From NCBI GenBank assembly GCA_050943315.1, contig JBMNOY010000001.1:1-64000 (forward strand): a stretch of DNA of 64,000 nucleotides, in the 5' to 3' direction. A program made the position numbers and the translations under genes. A model generated the notes under the pieces. The model was not told where the DNA came from, did no database searches, and saw only the letters and a list, made by a program, of their open reading frames with translations. The DNA comes from JBDKUD01 sp050943315 (GTDB taxonomy: Bacteria > Bacillota > Syntrophomonadia > Syntrophomonadales > Syntrophomonadaceae). The first letter of the stretch is position 1. Every line of letters starts with the position of its first letter. Below, piece by piece: positions 17,260 to 24,534 of this stretch.

Positions 17260-17799
17260 ATGGTGCCGATTGTTTCGTTTGTGGGAAGACATAACTCGGG
17301 CAAAACCAGTATCTTAACCAGGGTAATTGCATATCTAAAGCAGCAAGGCATTAAAACGGCTATCATTAAACATGCTGCACATGGCTTGTCAATACAGCCG
17401 GTTACCGATTCTGACCGCTTGTTTTCTGCCGGAGCCACAACCGTGTATGTAGCTTCTCCGGATGTGGCGATACATTATTCCCGGTATGACCAGCAAAAAA
17501 GCCTTCATGACTTATATGAAAAGGTTGCGGAGGGGGTGGACCTGGTAATTACTGAAGGCTATAAGCAAGAGGCCACCAAGAAAATAGAAGTGCTGCGCCG
17601 GGAGATAAGTACCAAGCCTTTGCGGCTGGAAAATCTTATCGCCCGGGTATGCGATTTTCATTTAGACCACCAGGTTCCCGAGTTTGCCTTTGAACAACAC
17701 CAAGAAATAGCCGAGTTTCTGATTGAAACCCTCCAATTGCGAAAGACATCAACCAAAGATTCAACACAGATAGGCACAGAATTAGAAACGGAAAGATAA
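17260..17799 (+). CDS. mobB: Molybdopterin-guanine dinucleotide biosynthesis adapter MobB
   Basis: A 179-residue MobB-type P-loop GTPase: SFVGRHNSGKTSILTRVI at residues 6-23 holds Walker A, followed by KTAIIKHAAHGL and a Walker B-like DLVITEGYK near 98. MobB assists formation or delivery of the guanine dinucleotide form of the Mo/W cofactor, which formate dehydrogenases need. It stands alone between the salvage cluster and the aldehyde oxidoreductase operon, facing the latter. The last 14 or so codons (TKDSTQIGTELE) lie in a dispersed repeat (copy d), so the native tail was probably different. Confidence 0.88.
   Translation: MVPIVSFVGRHNSGKTSILTRVIAYLKQQGIKTAIIKHAAHGLSIQPVTDSDRLFSAGATTVYVASPDVAIHYSRYDQQKSLHDLYEKVAEGVDLVITEGYKQEATKKIEVLRREISTKPLRLENLIARVCDFHLDHQVPEFAFEQHQEIAEFLIETLQLRKTSTKDSTQIGTELETER
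17759..17785 (-). repeat. Dispersed repeat, copy d, inside the mobB 3' end
   Basis: GATTCAACACAGATAGGCAC and the bases after it match copy g (20542-20566, reverse strand) at about 17 of 23 positions, with almost all differences being transitions. It encodes the tail of MobB. Confidence 0.55.
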
Positions 17800-17814
17800 G
17801 GAGATTCTTAAAAA

Positions 17815-17848
17815 CCAAAAATGCCTGGGTGGCTGGTTATCCAGGCAT
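17815..17848 (-). terminator. Terminator for the leftward aldehyde oxidoreductase operon
   Basis: ATGCCTGG (17821-17828) pairs with CCAGGCAT (17841-17848). On the minus strand the hairpin is followed by TTTTTGGTTTTT, so it ends leftward transcripts coming from the ferredoxin gene at 18056; on the plus strand no T run follows. Confidence 0.65.
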
Positions 17849-17972
17849 GATTATCTATAGCGCAAGTCTATTTAGTTGTAAACACTCGCTTGCCAGAAAC
17901 TCTTTTATGCTAACCTGTTTACATATTAACGATGCCAAGATAGAGTACACTTTTTACAAGCTGTATTAATCA

Positions 17973-18016
17973 TAAATAATCTGTGTACGAGCCAAGCGAG
18001 TCCGTGTTAAATTATT
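17973..18016 (+). repeat. Dispersed repeat, copy e
   Basis: AATCTGTGTACGAGCCAAGC followed by GAGTCCGTGTTAA, in the 256-base gap between mobB and the ferredoxin gene. Its reverse complement has CACGGA and ACACAGATTA, the family hallmarks. Confidence 0.45.
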
Positions 18017-18055
18017 CGGTATGCGTTAGTCATAAATGGTTTGCGGAATCGGCGC

Positions 18056-18520
18056 CTATTCGTCCAGCATTTTGCCTGCTACCAGCTGCCGCTTCTGCTC
18101 CAGGGCCATATCCAGGGGCAGATAGGAAATGGCTTCAGTCCAGCAAAATTCAACACAGCGCGGGTTGCCCTGACATTGGTCACATTTAAAGGCTACTCCT
18201 TTAAAGGCATTAAAATTCATGTGGCTGAATGGACAGGTCAAAACGCACTGCCGGCAGCCTATACACCGTTCTTCATTAACAGTCACCAGACCTGTGTCCT
18301 GACTCTTTAGTATTGCACCTACCGGGCAAACGTTAACACAAACCGGTTTTTCGCACATGGCACAGGTGAGGGGGTAGTTCCAGCCATTCATTTCATCCTT
18401 AACCACCCTTATACGGGATAGTGATGAAGTGCAAACACCCTCATGGCCCAGTGAACAAATTATCTCACATGTACGGCAACCTACACATTTGTGATAGTCA
18501 ACCACAATAGTTCTCTCCAT
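18056..18520 (-). CDS. Polyferredoxin, four [4Fe-4S] clusters, of the DmsB/AorA type
   Basis: A 154-residue electron-transfer protein with 16 cysteines in four groups: CVGCRTCEIIC, CAMCEKPVCVNVCP, CIGCRQCVLTCP, and CDQCQGNPRCVEFC. This matches four [4Fe-4S] clusters as in DmsB, HycB and the AorA subunit of AorABC aldehyde oxidoreductase. It is the last gene of a leftward set AOR - ferredoxin - FAD oxidoreductase - ferredoxin and should carry electrons between the tungsten subunit and the FAD protein. A GGAGG-type ribosome site precedes its ATG. No signal peptide or membrane segment, so it is cytosolic. Confidence 0.88.
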   Translation of the reverse strand: MERTIVVDYHKCVGCRTCEIICSLGHEGVCTSSLSRIRVVKDEMNGWNYPLTCAMCEKPVCVNVCPVGAILKSQDTGLVTVNEERCIGCRQCVLTCPFSHMNFNAFKGVAFKCDQCQGNPRCVEFCWTEAISYLPLDMALEQKRQLVAGKMLDE

Positions 18521-18550
18521 ACTGTTTCTCCTCCTTTTTCAAAACCTAGC

Positions 18551-19795
18551 TTAAAAAAATTCCCGGGCAGGTAAATACCAGGACATCTTACGATAGAGAA
18601 ATGGATCGGCAAGTATACGGTGCAACTCAGAGAGCGGAGTGCGGCTTTTAATCAAGGCGGTCATGGCTCCCCAGCCGGAGGACAGGCCAATACTCTGAAA
18701 TCCCACCACATAACCATTGGCTATTAGAGTACGTGCATAAGCGTGGTGTTTATGATTTTCGATTACCTGCACCTGATTCTTTAAATCATGTGAAGTTAAC
18801 CCAATGGAAACGACGTTAGTTCCAAATATTTCTTCTGTAACAAAATTGAGAGAACCTTCGTATTTAACTGGATAGCCCAGGAGGTGAAGTGCAGCTAACT
18901 TACCCTGCTGTCTGGCAGTTGGCCATAGCTGACTTAATACCGGCTGGCCGGTTATCATGTTTATTGATTCGGTACAGTCTCCGCAGGCATATATATGGTC
19001 GAGGTTGGTTTTCATATGGGAATCAACCTTGATTCCTCCCAGACTGCCGATTTCAACCCCGGCCCAGTCAGCTATCTGTACATTCGCTTTAACTCCCGTG
19101 GCCCAGACAACCGTATCGCAGGTAATAGTCCGCTGATTAGTACTGAGGCTCTTAACTCGTCCATTACCAGCTACCTGAAGCACGGTTTCTTCCGTAAATA
19201 TATTTATACCATTACGCCTTAAAATCTTTTCCACCATTTGTGCTGGCACTTCGTCCAGGACCCGGGGAAGGATTCGATTCATTTGTTCTACCAGGGTTAC
19301 CTTACACCCTTTCATATGAAGGGCCTCCGAAATCTCTACGCCAATGTTTCCCGAGCCTACCACAACGACTTCTTGAGGATGGTGTTCTAAAATGGCATCA
19401 ACATCAAAAATAGACTTAACAGTAAAGTTCCCCTGTAAGTGAGCACCAGGTACCGGCGGTAGAAATGCCCGGCTTCCGGTAGCCAGGATTAGTTCATCAT
19501 ATTTTATATCTTCATCGCCCAGGCAGACAGTGTGATTTTGAGAATTAATTGAGGTTACCCGGCGGCCGAAAAGGGTAGTAATAGCATTAGCTGAATAGTC
19601 ATCCGGTGTTTTAAGAAAAACTTCATTCCTGCCCAGGCGCCCGGATAGAAAATCGGGTAAGGCACAGGCCGAGTAAGCACAGCAATCTTCATGGGCAATC
19701 ATAATAACCTTGCCATGACGGGTATTTTTCCGAATGGTTTCTGCCGCACTGTTACCGGCGGCACCATTGCCGATTATAACTATGGTTCTTGTCAC
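18551..19795 (-). CDS. FAD-dependent NAD(P) oxidoreductase (AorC-like / CoA-disulfide reductase family)
   Basis: A 414-residue pyridine nucleotide-disulfide oxidoreductase-like flavoprotein. FAD loop GNGAAG at residues 9-14, NAD(P) loop VVVGSGNIGVE near 145, and the second FAD motif IYACGDC near 265. Cys44 in YSACALP is at the place of the redox-active cysteine of NADH oxidase and CoA-disulfide reductase. The dimer-interface domain follows. Between two polyferredoxin genes and downstream of the AOR gene, it most likely reduces NAD with electrons from the aldehyde oxidoreductase, as AorC does in Aromatoleum aromaticum. A free-standing NADH oxidase is the alternative. Confidence 0.82.
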   Translation of the reverse strand: MTRTIVIIGNGAAGNSAAETIRKNTRHGKVIMIAHEDCCAYSACALPDFLSGRLGRNEVFLKTPDDYSANAITTLFGRRVTSINSQNHTVCLGDEDIKYDELILATGSRAFLPPVPGAHLQGNFTVKSIFDVDAILEHHPQEVVVVGSGNIGVEISEALHMKGCKVTLVEQMNRILPRVLDEVPAQMVEKILRRNGINIFTEETVLQVAGNGRVKSLSTNQRTITCDTVVWATGVKANVQIADWAGVEIGSLGGIKVDSHMKTNLDHIYACGDCTESINMITGQPVLSQLWPTARQQGKLAALHLLGYPVKYEGSLNFVTEEIFGTNVVSIGLTSHDLKNQVQVIENHKHHAYARTLIANGYVVGFQSIGLSSGWGAMTALIKSRTPLSELHRILADPFLYRKMSWYLPAREFF

Positions 19796-19867
19796 AAGTC
19801 CCCATTCCTCTCCAAACTAAACCGGCCTATTAGTCTTTATAGCCGAAAATCCTTAATCACTTTGTAC

Positions 19868-20347
19868 TTACCTGGCAGCTATGGTGGTATTAATGGTTGT
19901 TACAACTCTATCAAATCTATTGGCATCGACGGTCAGTTCAACATTGTTATAACTAAGTGCACCGGTAGGGCAGTATTTAACACATTCAGGTTGTCCGCCA
20001 CAAAGGTCACAATTGACTACTACGTCATTTTGATAATCATACCGGCATCCCTCAAACGGACAGACAATCTGACAGGTCCGGCAGCCAATACACTGGTCCA
20101 GATGCCGCAGTGTAATCCCACTGGCGACATGCTTATAAATAATATTCATTAAACAGGCTTCTACACAGGGCGGGTTAACACATTGCATGCAGGTCAGGGG
20201 TACAAACATCCCCCGGGTTTCCTCCCGCCAGACGTTAATTCGGGCCATGCCTGGTGCACATTGTCCGGTCTTGTTAATAGCACAGGCCATCTCACAAGCT
20301 CCGCATCCCGTACACAATTCTGAATTAATAATAAGTTGTTTATCCAT
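19868..20347 (-). CDS. Polyferredoxin, four [4Fe-4S] clusters, partner of AOR
   Basis: A 159-residue ferredoxin-type protein with cysteine groups CTGCGACEMAC, CMQCVNPPCVEAC, CIGCRTCQIVCP and CDLCGGQPECVKYCP. I start it at MDKQLIINSEL (ATG at 20347, GGAAGAGG upstream); a longer start would add a 15-residue hydrophobic leader without a ribosome site. It lies directly downstream of the aldehyde oxidoreductase and upstream of the FAD protein, so it is the likely first electron acceptor. It is a paralogue of the gene at 18056; two such proteins in one set is more than AorA of Aromatoleum requires. Confidence 0.87.
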   Translation of the reverse strand: MDKQLIINSELCTGCGACEMACAINKTGQCAPGMARINVWREETRGMFVPLTCMQCVNPPCVEACLMNIIYKHVASGITLRHLDQCIGCRTCQIVCPFEGCRYDYQNDVVVNCDLCGGQPECVKYCPTGALSYNNVELTVDANRFDRVVTTINTTIAAR

Positions 20348-20541
20348 CAGTGTACCTCTTCCCATGAAGAATAGATAGATTAGAAAATTCAACGCTATAA
20401 GGATTTACGCGGCTGTTATTTATAAACGATAGTTAGAATTCTGCCATTTAGAGGGGCGGTTGTGTCCCCCAGAATTAAAGTATATACCGTCTTCAAAACA
20501 GATACCACAGGTATCATGCTTCCTTAAGGTTGCAATTGAGG

Positions 20542-20566
20542 TTGCGCGTCTATCCGCGTTGAATCT
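20542..20566 (+). repeat. Dispersed repeat, copy g
   Basis: TTGCGCGTCTATCCGCGTTG and the bases after it, whose reverse complement reads GATTCAACGCGGATAGACGC, lie just beyond the stop of the aldehyde oxidoreductase gene. They match copy d closely. Confidence 0.5.
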
Positions 20567-20570
20567 GTAT

Positions 20571-22460
20571 CTATTCGATACCTAATTCCTTCAGCTTTTC
20601 TTCCGTCGGCCGACCGCTTGTATCCCAGCCCCGGGCCTGGTAGTATTTCTGCAGTACTGCCTGGACTTTAGTCTCATCAAGTGCCCGGCCTTCCAGTGGC
20701 TGATTATAAAAACGGAGAGGAAATTTGGATTCTTCAGGTTTTTCTCCCTCGCGCAAGTTATAAAGCTTCATAAGGTTCCAGGAACGTTCCGCAGCCTGCA
20801 TAAGCATTGCGGCATCCACTTTAAGTCCGGTTAATGCCGTGACTGCTTCGGCTAATATGGTAGGACCGATATTATTCATCACCGGGGGACGTATACAAAC
20901 ACCTAGAGTGTTAAATAGATTGATTAAATCTTCCGACCATTTGGACATAACAGCGATATCCACCGTATCAGTTTCCAGGTCAATGGCTTGCTTTTTTATA
21001 TCATCCGGCATATCCAGGTTATCGTACATACGTTGGTCAAAACCATAACGCTCTTTTTGGTAGTCATGTTTATTTTCATTATAACGTAAATTTTCCACTG
21101 TGCTGCGGCAGCGCAGGTGATCTCCGCCCCTTACATTGGTGAGCATACCCAGGACCCAGGTTGACCATCGGCCGCGGGGATCGATCATTGGTAGTTCCAA
21201 GCCTTTAATGTGTATAGCACAGGTTTCCCCGCCTTTTAACTGTGCTGCTGCTTTTCGGGTACCTTCGGCCAGTATATCACCCAGACCACGCCGGTGAGCA
21301 ATATCGTCCATTAAGTGAAAAATTGACTCATCATTGCCGAAAGCCAGTTCATAACCAATATCATCAACTGATAACAGCCCCTGGTTAAACATCTCGGTGG
21401 CCATACCTATCACTCCGGCTGCGCTGACCATATCCATACCGTAGCGTTGCCCTAATTCAGCTGCTTTTACGGTAGCATTGAGTCCCAATCCGCAACCTGA
21501 GCCAAATGATGTTACCGGGGTTACTTCCATGTCTTTCATGCGCAGGCCTTTGTACTTGCCTTCTTCTATTTCCACCCAGTGAGCACAGGCAATAATACAT
21601 GACTGGCAAGCTATATTACCTCTTATAAGCTTTTCCACCCGGGAGCGATCAAAATTATCCTTCCAATCGGGAAGGGCGCCCCGGGTAAAATTATGGGCAT
21701 TAAGGGCCTTGAATTTGCCGTAAGGCATGGCTGCGTTCATACTGCCATACGACTTAAAAGGCTTGTAAAAAGGGGAGGCTTGAATCAATTTGCGCCCCTT
21801 AATAGTGGCCTGAATTAGGGCTTCAGTATTATGGGGAGTTATTCCTTGGGTACCTCGTACCACTATTGCCTTAAGATTTTTGGAACCCATTACTGCACCC
21901 AGGCCGGTACGTGCCCAGGCGTCAAAATAACCGTTTTCTATAGACGCAAACCTCACCAGATTCTCTCCAGCCGGGCCGATTACAGCAGCTTCGCTCCCGG
22001 GGTGGCGTTTTTTGAGAGTGCTCAAAGTGTCCCAGCAATCTTTACCCCAGAGGTCGGCAGCACTTCGTATAGTGACTTCGGTATTCTCAATTAGAATATA
22101 GGAAGGCTGGTTTGCTTTACCTCTAATTATTAATCCTTCGTATCCGGCTCCTTTCAGTTGGGTACCAAAAAACATACCCGAATTCGACGTACCAAATAGA
22201 CCGGTTAGGGGTGATTTGGCCGAGGCTTCGGTTCGGGCTGAAGTGGGAAAGGGTGACCCAACCAGAGTTCCTGCCCCAAAGACCAGTATATTGTCTGGAC
22301 CCAGCGGATCTATACCGGGAGGTAGCTGATCATAGAGAATTTTTGCATTTAGACTGATACCTCCGAGGTAGGATAGGCGGAACTCGGTGGACATATCACG
22401 ACAAACTGTTTTGCTGTCAGAAAGATTAACCTCAAGCAACATACCATTAGATTTAGCCAT
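20571..22460 (-). CDS. aor: Aldehyde:ferredoxin oxidoreductase family tungsten enzyme
   Basis: A 629-residue AOR-family protein. These enzymes hold a bis-pterin tungsten cofactor and one [4Fe-4S] cluster and oxidise aldehydes to acids or reduce acids. Seen: N-terminal VNLSDSK and YLGGISLNAKILY, RTEASAKSPLTGLFG near 76-90 (pterin site), and the cluster cysteines C285-x2-C288-x3-C292 (NIACQSCIIACAHW) with C323 (SGCGLGL). Length is in the family range of about 600-650. The ribosome site AAGGGAG lies 8 bases before ATG. First gene of a leftward operon with two polyferredoxins and an FAD oxidoreductase. Substrate is not readable; BamB-like relatives are the main alternative. Confidence 0.9.
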   Translation of the reverse strand: MAKSNGMLLEVNLSDSKTVCRDMSTEFRLSYLGGISLNAKILYDQLPPGIDPLGPDNILVFGAGTLVGSPFPTSARTEASAKSPLTGLFGTSNSGMFFGTQLKGAGYEGLIIRGKANQPSYILIENTEVTIRSAADLWGKDCWDTLSTLKKRHPGSEAAVIGPAGENLVRFASIENGYFDAWARTGLGAVMGSKNLKAIVVRGTQGITPHNTEALIQATIKGRKLIQASPFYKPFKSYGSMNAAMPYGKFKALNAHNFTRGALPDWKDNFDRSRVEKLIRGNIACQSCIIACAHWVEIEEGKYKGLRMKDMEVTPVTSFGSGCGLGLNATVKAAELGQRYGMDMVSAAGVIGMATEMFNQGLLSVDDIGYELAFGNDESIFHLMDDIAHRRGLGDILAEGTRKAAAQLKGGETCAIHIKGLELPMIDPRGRWSTWVLGMLTNVRGGDHLRCRSTVENLRYNENKHDYQKERYGFDQRMYDNLDMPDDIKKQAIDLETDTVDIAVMSKWSEDLINLFNTLGVCIRPPVMNNIGPTILAEAVTALTGLKVDAAMLMQAAERSWNLMKLYNLREGEKPEESKFPLRFYNQPLEGRALDETKVQAVLQKYYQARGWDTSGRPTEEKLKELGIE

Positions 22461-22496
22461 TATAACTGCTCCCTTCAGCCAGTTAGATTGCTCAGT

Positions 22497-22514
22497 GGCT
22501 TATAAACTATGTAG
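22497..22514 (+). repeat. 18-base direct repeat, aor-proximal copy
   Basis: GGCTTATAAACTATGTAG, 16 of 18 identical to the copy at 22667-22684. It lies about 40 bases ahead of the aor start codon, where a regulator or RNA polymerase would sit. Confidence 0.6.
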
Positions 22515-22666
22515 TTCTACAAGCACTGCAAAACTCCTGCAGTTGTTATACCAATATTACGTAGGTAGAACATTCTTATTGTAACACTATAACTCGCGGT
22601 ATAAAAATCCGCTGCCACCCTAGTATAATAAAAAGCTATGAAAAGAAAACCACGTTAGATAGTTAT

Positions 22667-22684
22667 GGCTTATAAGCTATATAG
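22667..22684 (+). repeat. 18-base direct repeat, fdh-proximal copy
   Basis: GGCTTATAAGCTATATAG. This copy contains two overlapping perfect palindromes, GCTTATAAGC (22668-22677) and GCTATATAGC (22676-22685). It is 140 bases upstream of the fdh operon start and 170 bases from its partner, as expected for two sites of one regulator. Confidence 0.6.
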
Positions 22685-22824
22685 CGAACAGTTATATCAA
22701 GTGATTACAGAAGGAAGATTTATACTAGATATTGAATAAGTTAATGGCACTATATTCGGCGTTGCGGTAATATTTGCCAAATATGCTGATAAAGGCAGCG
22801 AATAATGAAAAAGGAGGTGATAAG

Positions 22825-23271
22825 ATGGCCAACTATAAAGATATTATTATGGATTGTAAGGATAAGAAAGGTGGAATAATAGAGGCATTTCATGCTCTGC
22901 AGAAGGAATATAACTATATTCCCCAGGAGGCATTCACGGAAGCTGCCAAAGTTTTCGGTTTGTCAGAAGCGCAGGCTTATGGGGTAGCAACCTTTTATTC
23001 CTACCTGTCACTGGAAGAACGTGGCAAATACATTATCCGTATGTGTGAAAGTGCTCCCTGTCATGTCGCCGGAGCTGATGAAGTAATCAAAGCAATCGAA
23101 AACTACCTGGGTATTAAGGTGGGTGAAACTACCCCCGATGGCAGATTCACACTGGAGCTTACCGAATGTGTGGGGCAATGCCAGGCAACCCCGGTAATCA
23201 CTATTAACAGTGAGCCAGTTTTCAATGTTACCCCGGAAAAAGTACCCGATATCCTGGGGAACTTGGCATAA
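22825..23271 (+). CDS. NuoE-like [2Fe-2S] subunit of NAD-linked formate dehydrogenase
   Basis: A 148-residue thioredoxin-fold [2Fe-2S] protein of the NuoE/HoxE type. Cluster ligands are in CESAPCHVAGA (C-x4-C) and ECVGQCQ (C-x3-C). I start it at MANYKDIIM, with an ideal AAGGAGGTGAT site; an upstream in-frame ATG at 22774 would add 17 residues across that ribosome site and is rejected. With the NuoF-like and FdhA genes behind it, it forms the NADH-side arm of a soluble formate dehydrogenase, possibly electron-bifurcating between NAD and ferredoxin. Confidence 0.93.
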   Translation: MANYKDIIMDCKDKKGGIIEAFHALQKEYNYIPQEAFTEAAKVFGLSEAQAYGVATFYSYLSLEERGKYIIRMCESAPCHVAGADEVIKAIENYLGIKVGETTPDGRFTLELTECVGQCQATPVITINSEPVFNVTPEKVPDILGNLA

Positions 23272-23292
23272 CAAAGAAAGGAGGGCAGTATA

Positions 23293-24510
23293 ATGGCTGA
23301 AGAAATGCGTGTTTTATTAGCACATGCAGACAAAATCAACCCTGCTAGTGCAGAAGACTATATTAAAGTCGGGGGCTACCAGGGACTTGAAAAAGCTCGC
23401 CGTCTGGGACCCACAGCCGTAATCGATGAAGTAAAGAGATCAGGATTAAGAGGCCGTGGCGGAGCAGGCTTTAACACCGGTATGAAGTGGAGTTTTGTGC
23501 CCCCTGCAGATGTCAAATACGTGGTTTGCAACCTTGATGAAGGTGAGCCAGGTACCTATAAGGATAGAATAATCTGTGAGAAAAATGCTCAGGCTTTGCT
23601 GGAAGGTATGGCAATTTGCGGGGCTGCGATTGGGTCTAATCAAGGATACATTTATTGTCGGGGAGAATATCCTTTTATAGTGGATTTGCTCAGAAACGCT
23701 ATTACCAGTGCTAAATCCAGCGGAGCGTTGGGTGATTTTGATATTGAAGTAAGAATGGGAGCCGGAGCCTATGTATGCGGGGAGGAAACCGCTCTTATAG
23801 AGTCCATTGAAGGACATCGCGGTGAGCCCAGGTTTAAGCCTCCGTTTCCAGGTGTAGCCGGACTGTGGGCCAAACCCACGGTAGTAAATAATGTTGAAAC
23901 CTTTGCCTGTTTGCCTTATATACTTGTAAACGGTGCCGAATGGTTTGCCAGAATTGGGTCTCCCCGGTATCCAGGCACCAAGGTACTTACTTTAACCGGA
24001 GATATTAATAACGCCACTTATTTTGAGGTTCCCACCAATTATATTTTAAGAGATGTGATTGAAAAACTCGGCGGCGGCGTTAAAAACGGCAAAAAAATTA
24101 AGGCGGTGCAGGTAGGGGGAACATCCGGAGCCTTTATTCCGGAACAGAACCTGGATACCCCGATTGATTTTGATTCTATGAGTTCTATTGGTGCGGCTCT
24201 TGGTTCTGGTGCTGTATTTGTAATGGATGAGACTCGTGACATAGTAGATATAATAACTAGAATATCAAAATTCTTTGAACATGAATCCTGTGGAAAATGC
24301 AACCCCTGTCGGGAAGGTACCTTCCGCTGCCGCGAAATAATGGAGAAGATAAATAGCGGTAAAGCCAGCGCCAAGGATATTGATAACCTGTCTTTATTAT
24401 CCAAAATTATGCAGAAAGCAGCTTTGTGCGGTTTGGGACAAGCTGCTCCTATACCCATCGATTCTACTCTTAAGCACTTCCGGTATGAGTATGACCGGAA
24501 ACTGCTTTAA
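23293..24510 (+). CDS. NuoF-like NAD/FMN-binding subunit of formate dehydrogenase
   Basis: A 405-residue NuoF/HoxF protein. FMN and NAD sites: GLRGRGGAGFNTGMKW near residue 50, DEGEPGTYKDR near 80 and GAGAYVCGEETALIESIEG near 157-175. The [4Fe-4S] cluster is held by SCGKCNPCREGTFRC with a later Cys in LCGLGQ. It lacks the N-terminal thioredoxin and C-terminal ferredoxin extensions of HydB (about 600 residues), so it is closer to the NuoF form used by formate dehydrogenases of acetogens. It exchanges electrons with NAD. Ribosome site AAAGGAGGG; spacing to fdhA is 24 bases. Confidence 0.93.
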   Translation: MAEEMRVLLAHADKINPASAEDYIKVGGYQGLEKARRLGPTAVIDEVKRSGLRGRGGAGFNTGMKWSFVPPADVKYVVCNLDEGEPGTYKDRIICEKNAQALLEGMAICGAAIGSNQGYIYCRGEYPFIVDLLRNAITSAKSSGALGDFDIEVRMGAGAYVCGEETALIESIEGHRGEPRFKPPFPGVAGLWAKPTVVNNVETFACLPYILVNGAEWFARIGSPRYPGTKVLTLTGDINNATYFEVPTNYILRDVIEKLGGGVKNGKKIKAVQVGGTSGAFIPEQNLDTPIDFDSMSSIGAALGSGAVFVMDETRDIVDIITRISKFFEHESCGKCNPCREGTFRCREIMEKINSGKASAKDIDNLSLLSKIMQKAALCGLGQAAPIPIDSTLKHFRYEYDRKLL

Positions 24511-24534
24511 TCCCCCGGGAAAGGAGGAAAATGA

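Larger units (their letters stand above)
22461..22824. promoter_or_regulatory. Divergent control region between aor (leftward) and the fdh operon (rightward)
   Basis: A 364-base AT-rich gap that must hold both promoters. TATAAT at 22624-22629 faces right but lacks a clear -35. Two copies of an 18-base direct repeat lie at 22497-22514 and 22667-22684 (listed separately). ACTGCA and TGCAGT (around 22526-22543) form a short dyad. I see no gene here. Confidence 0.6.
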
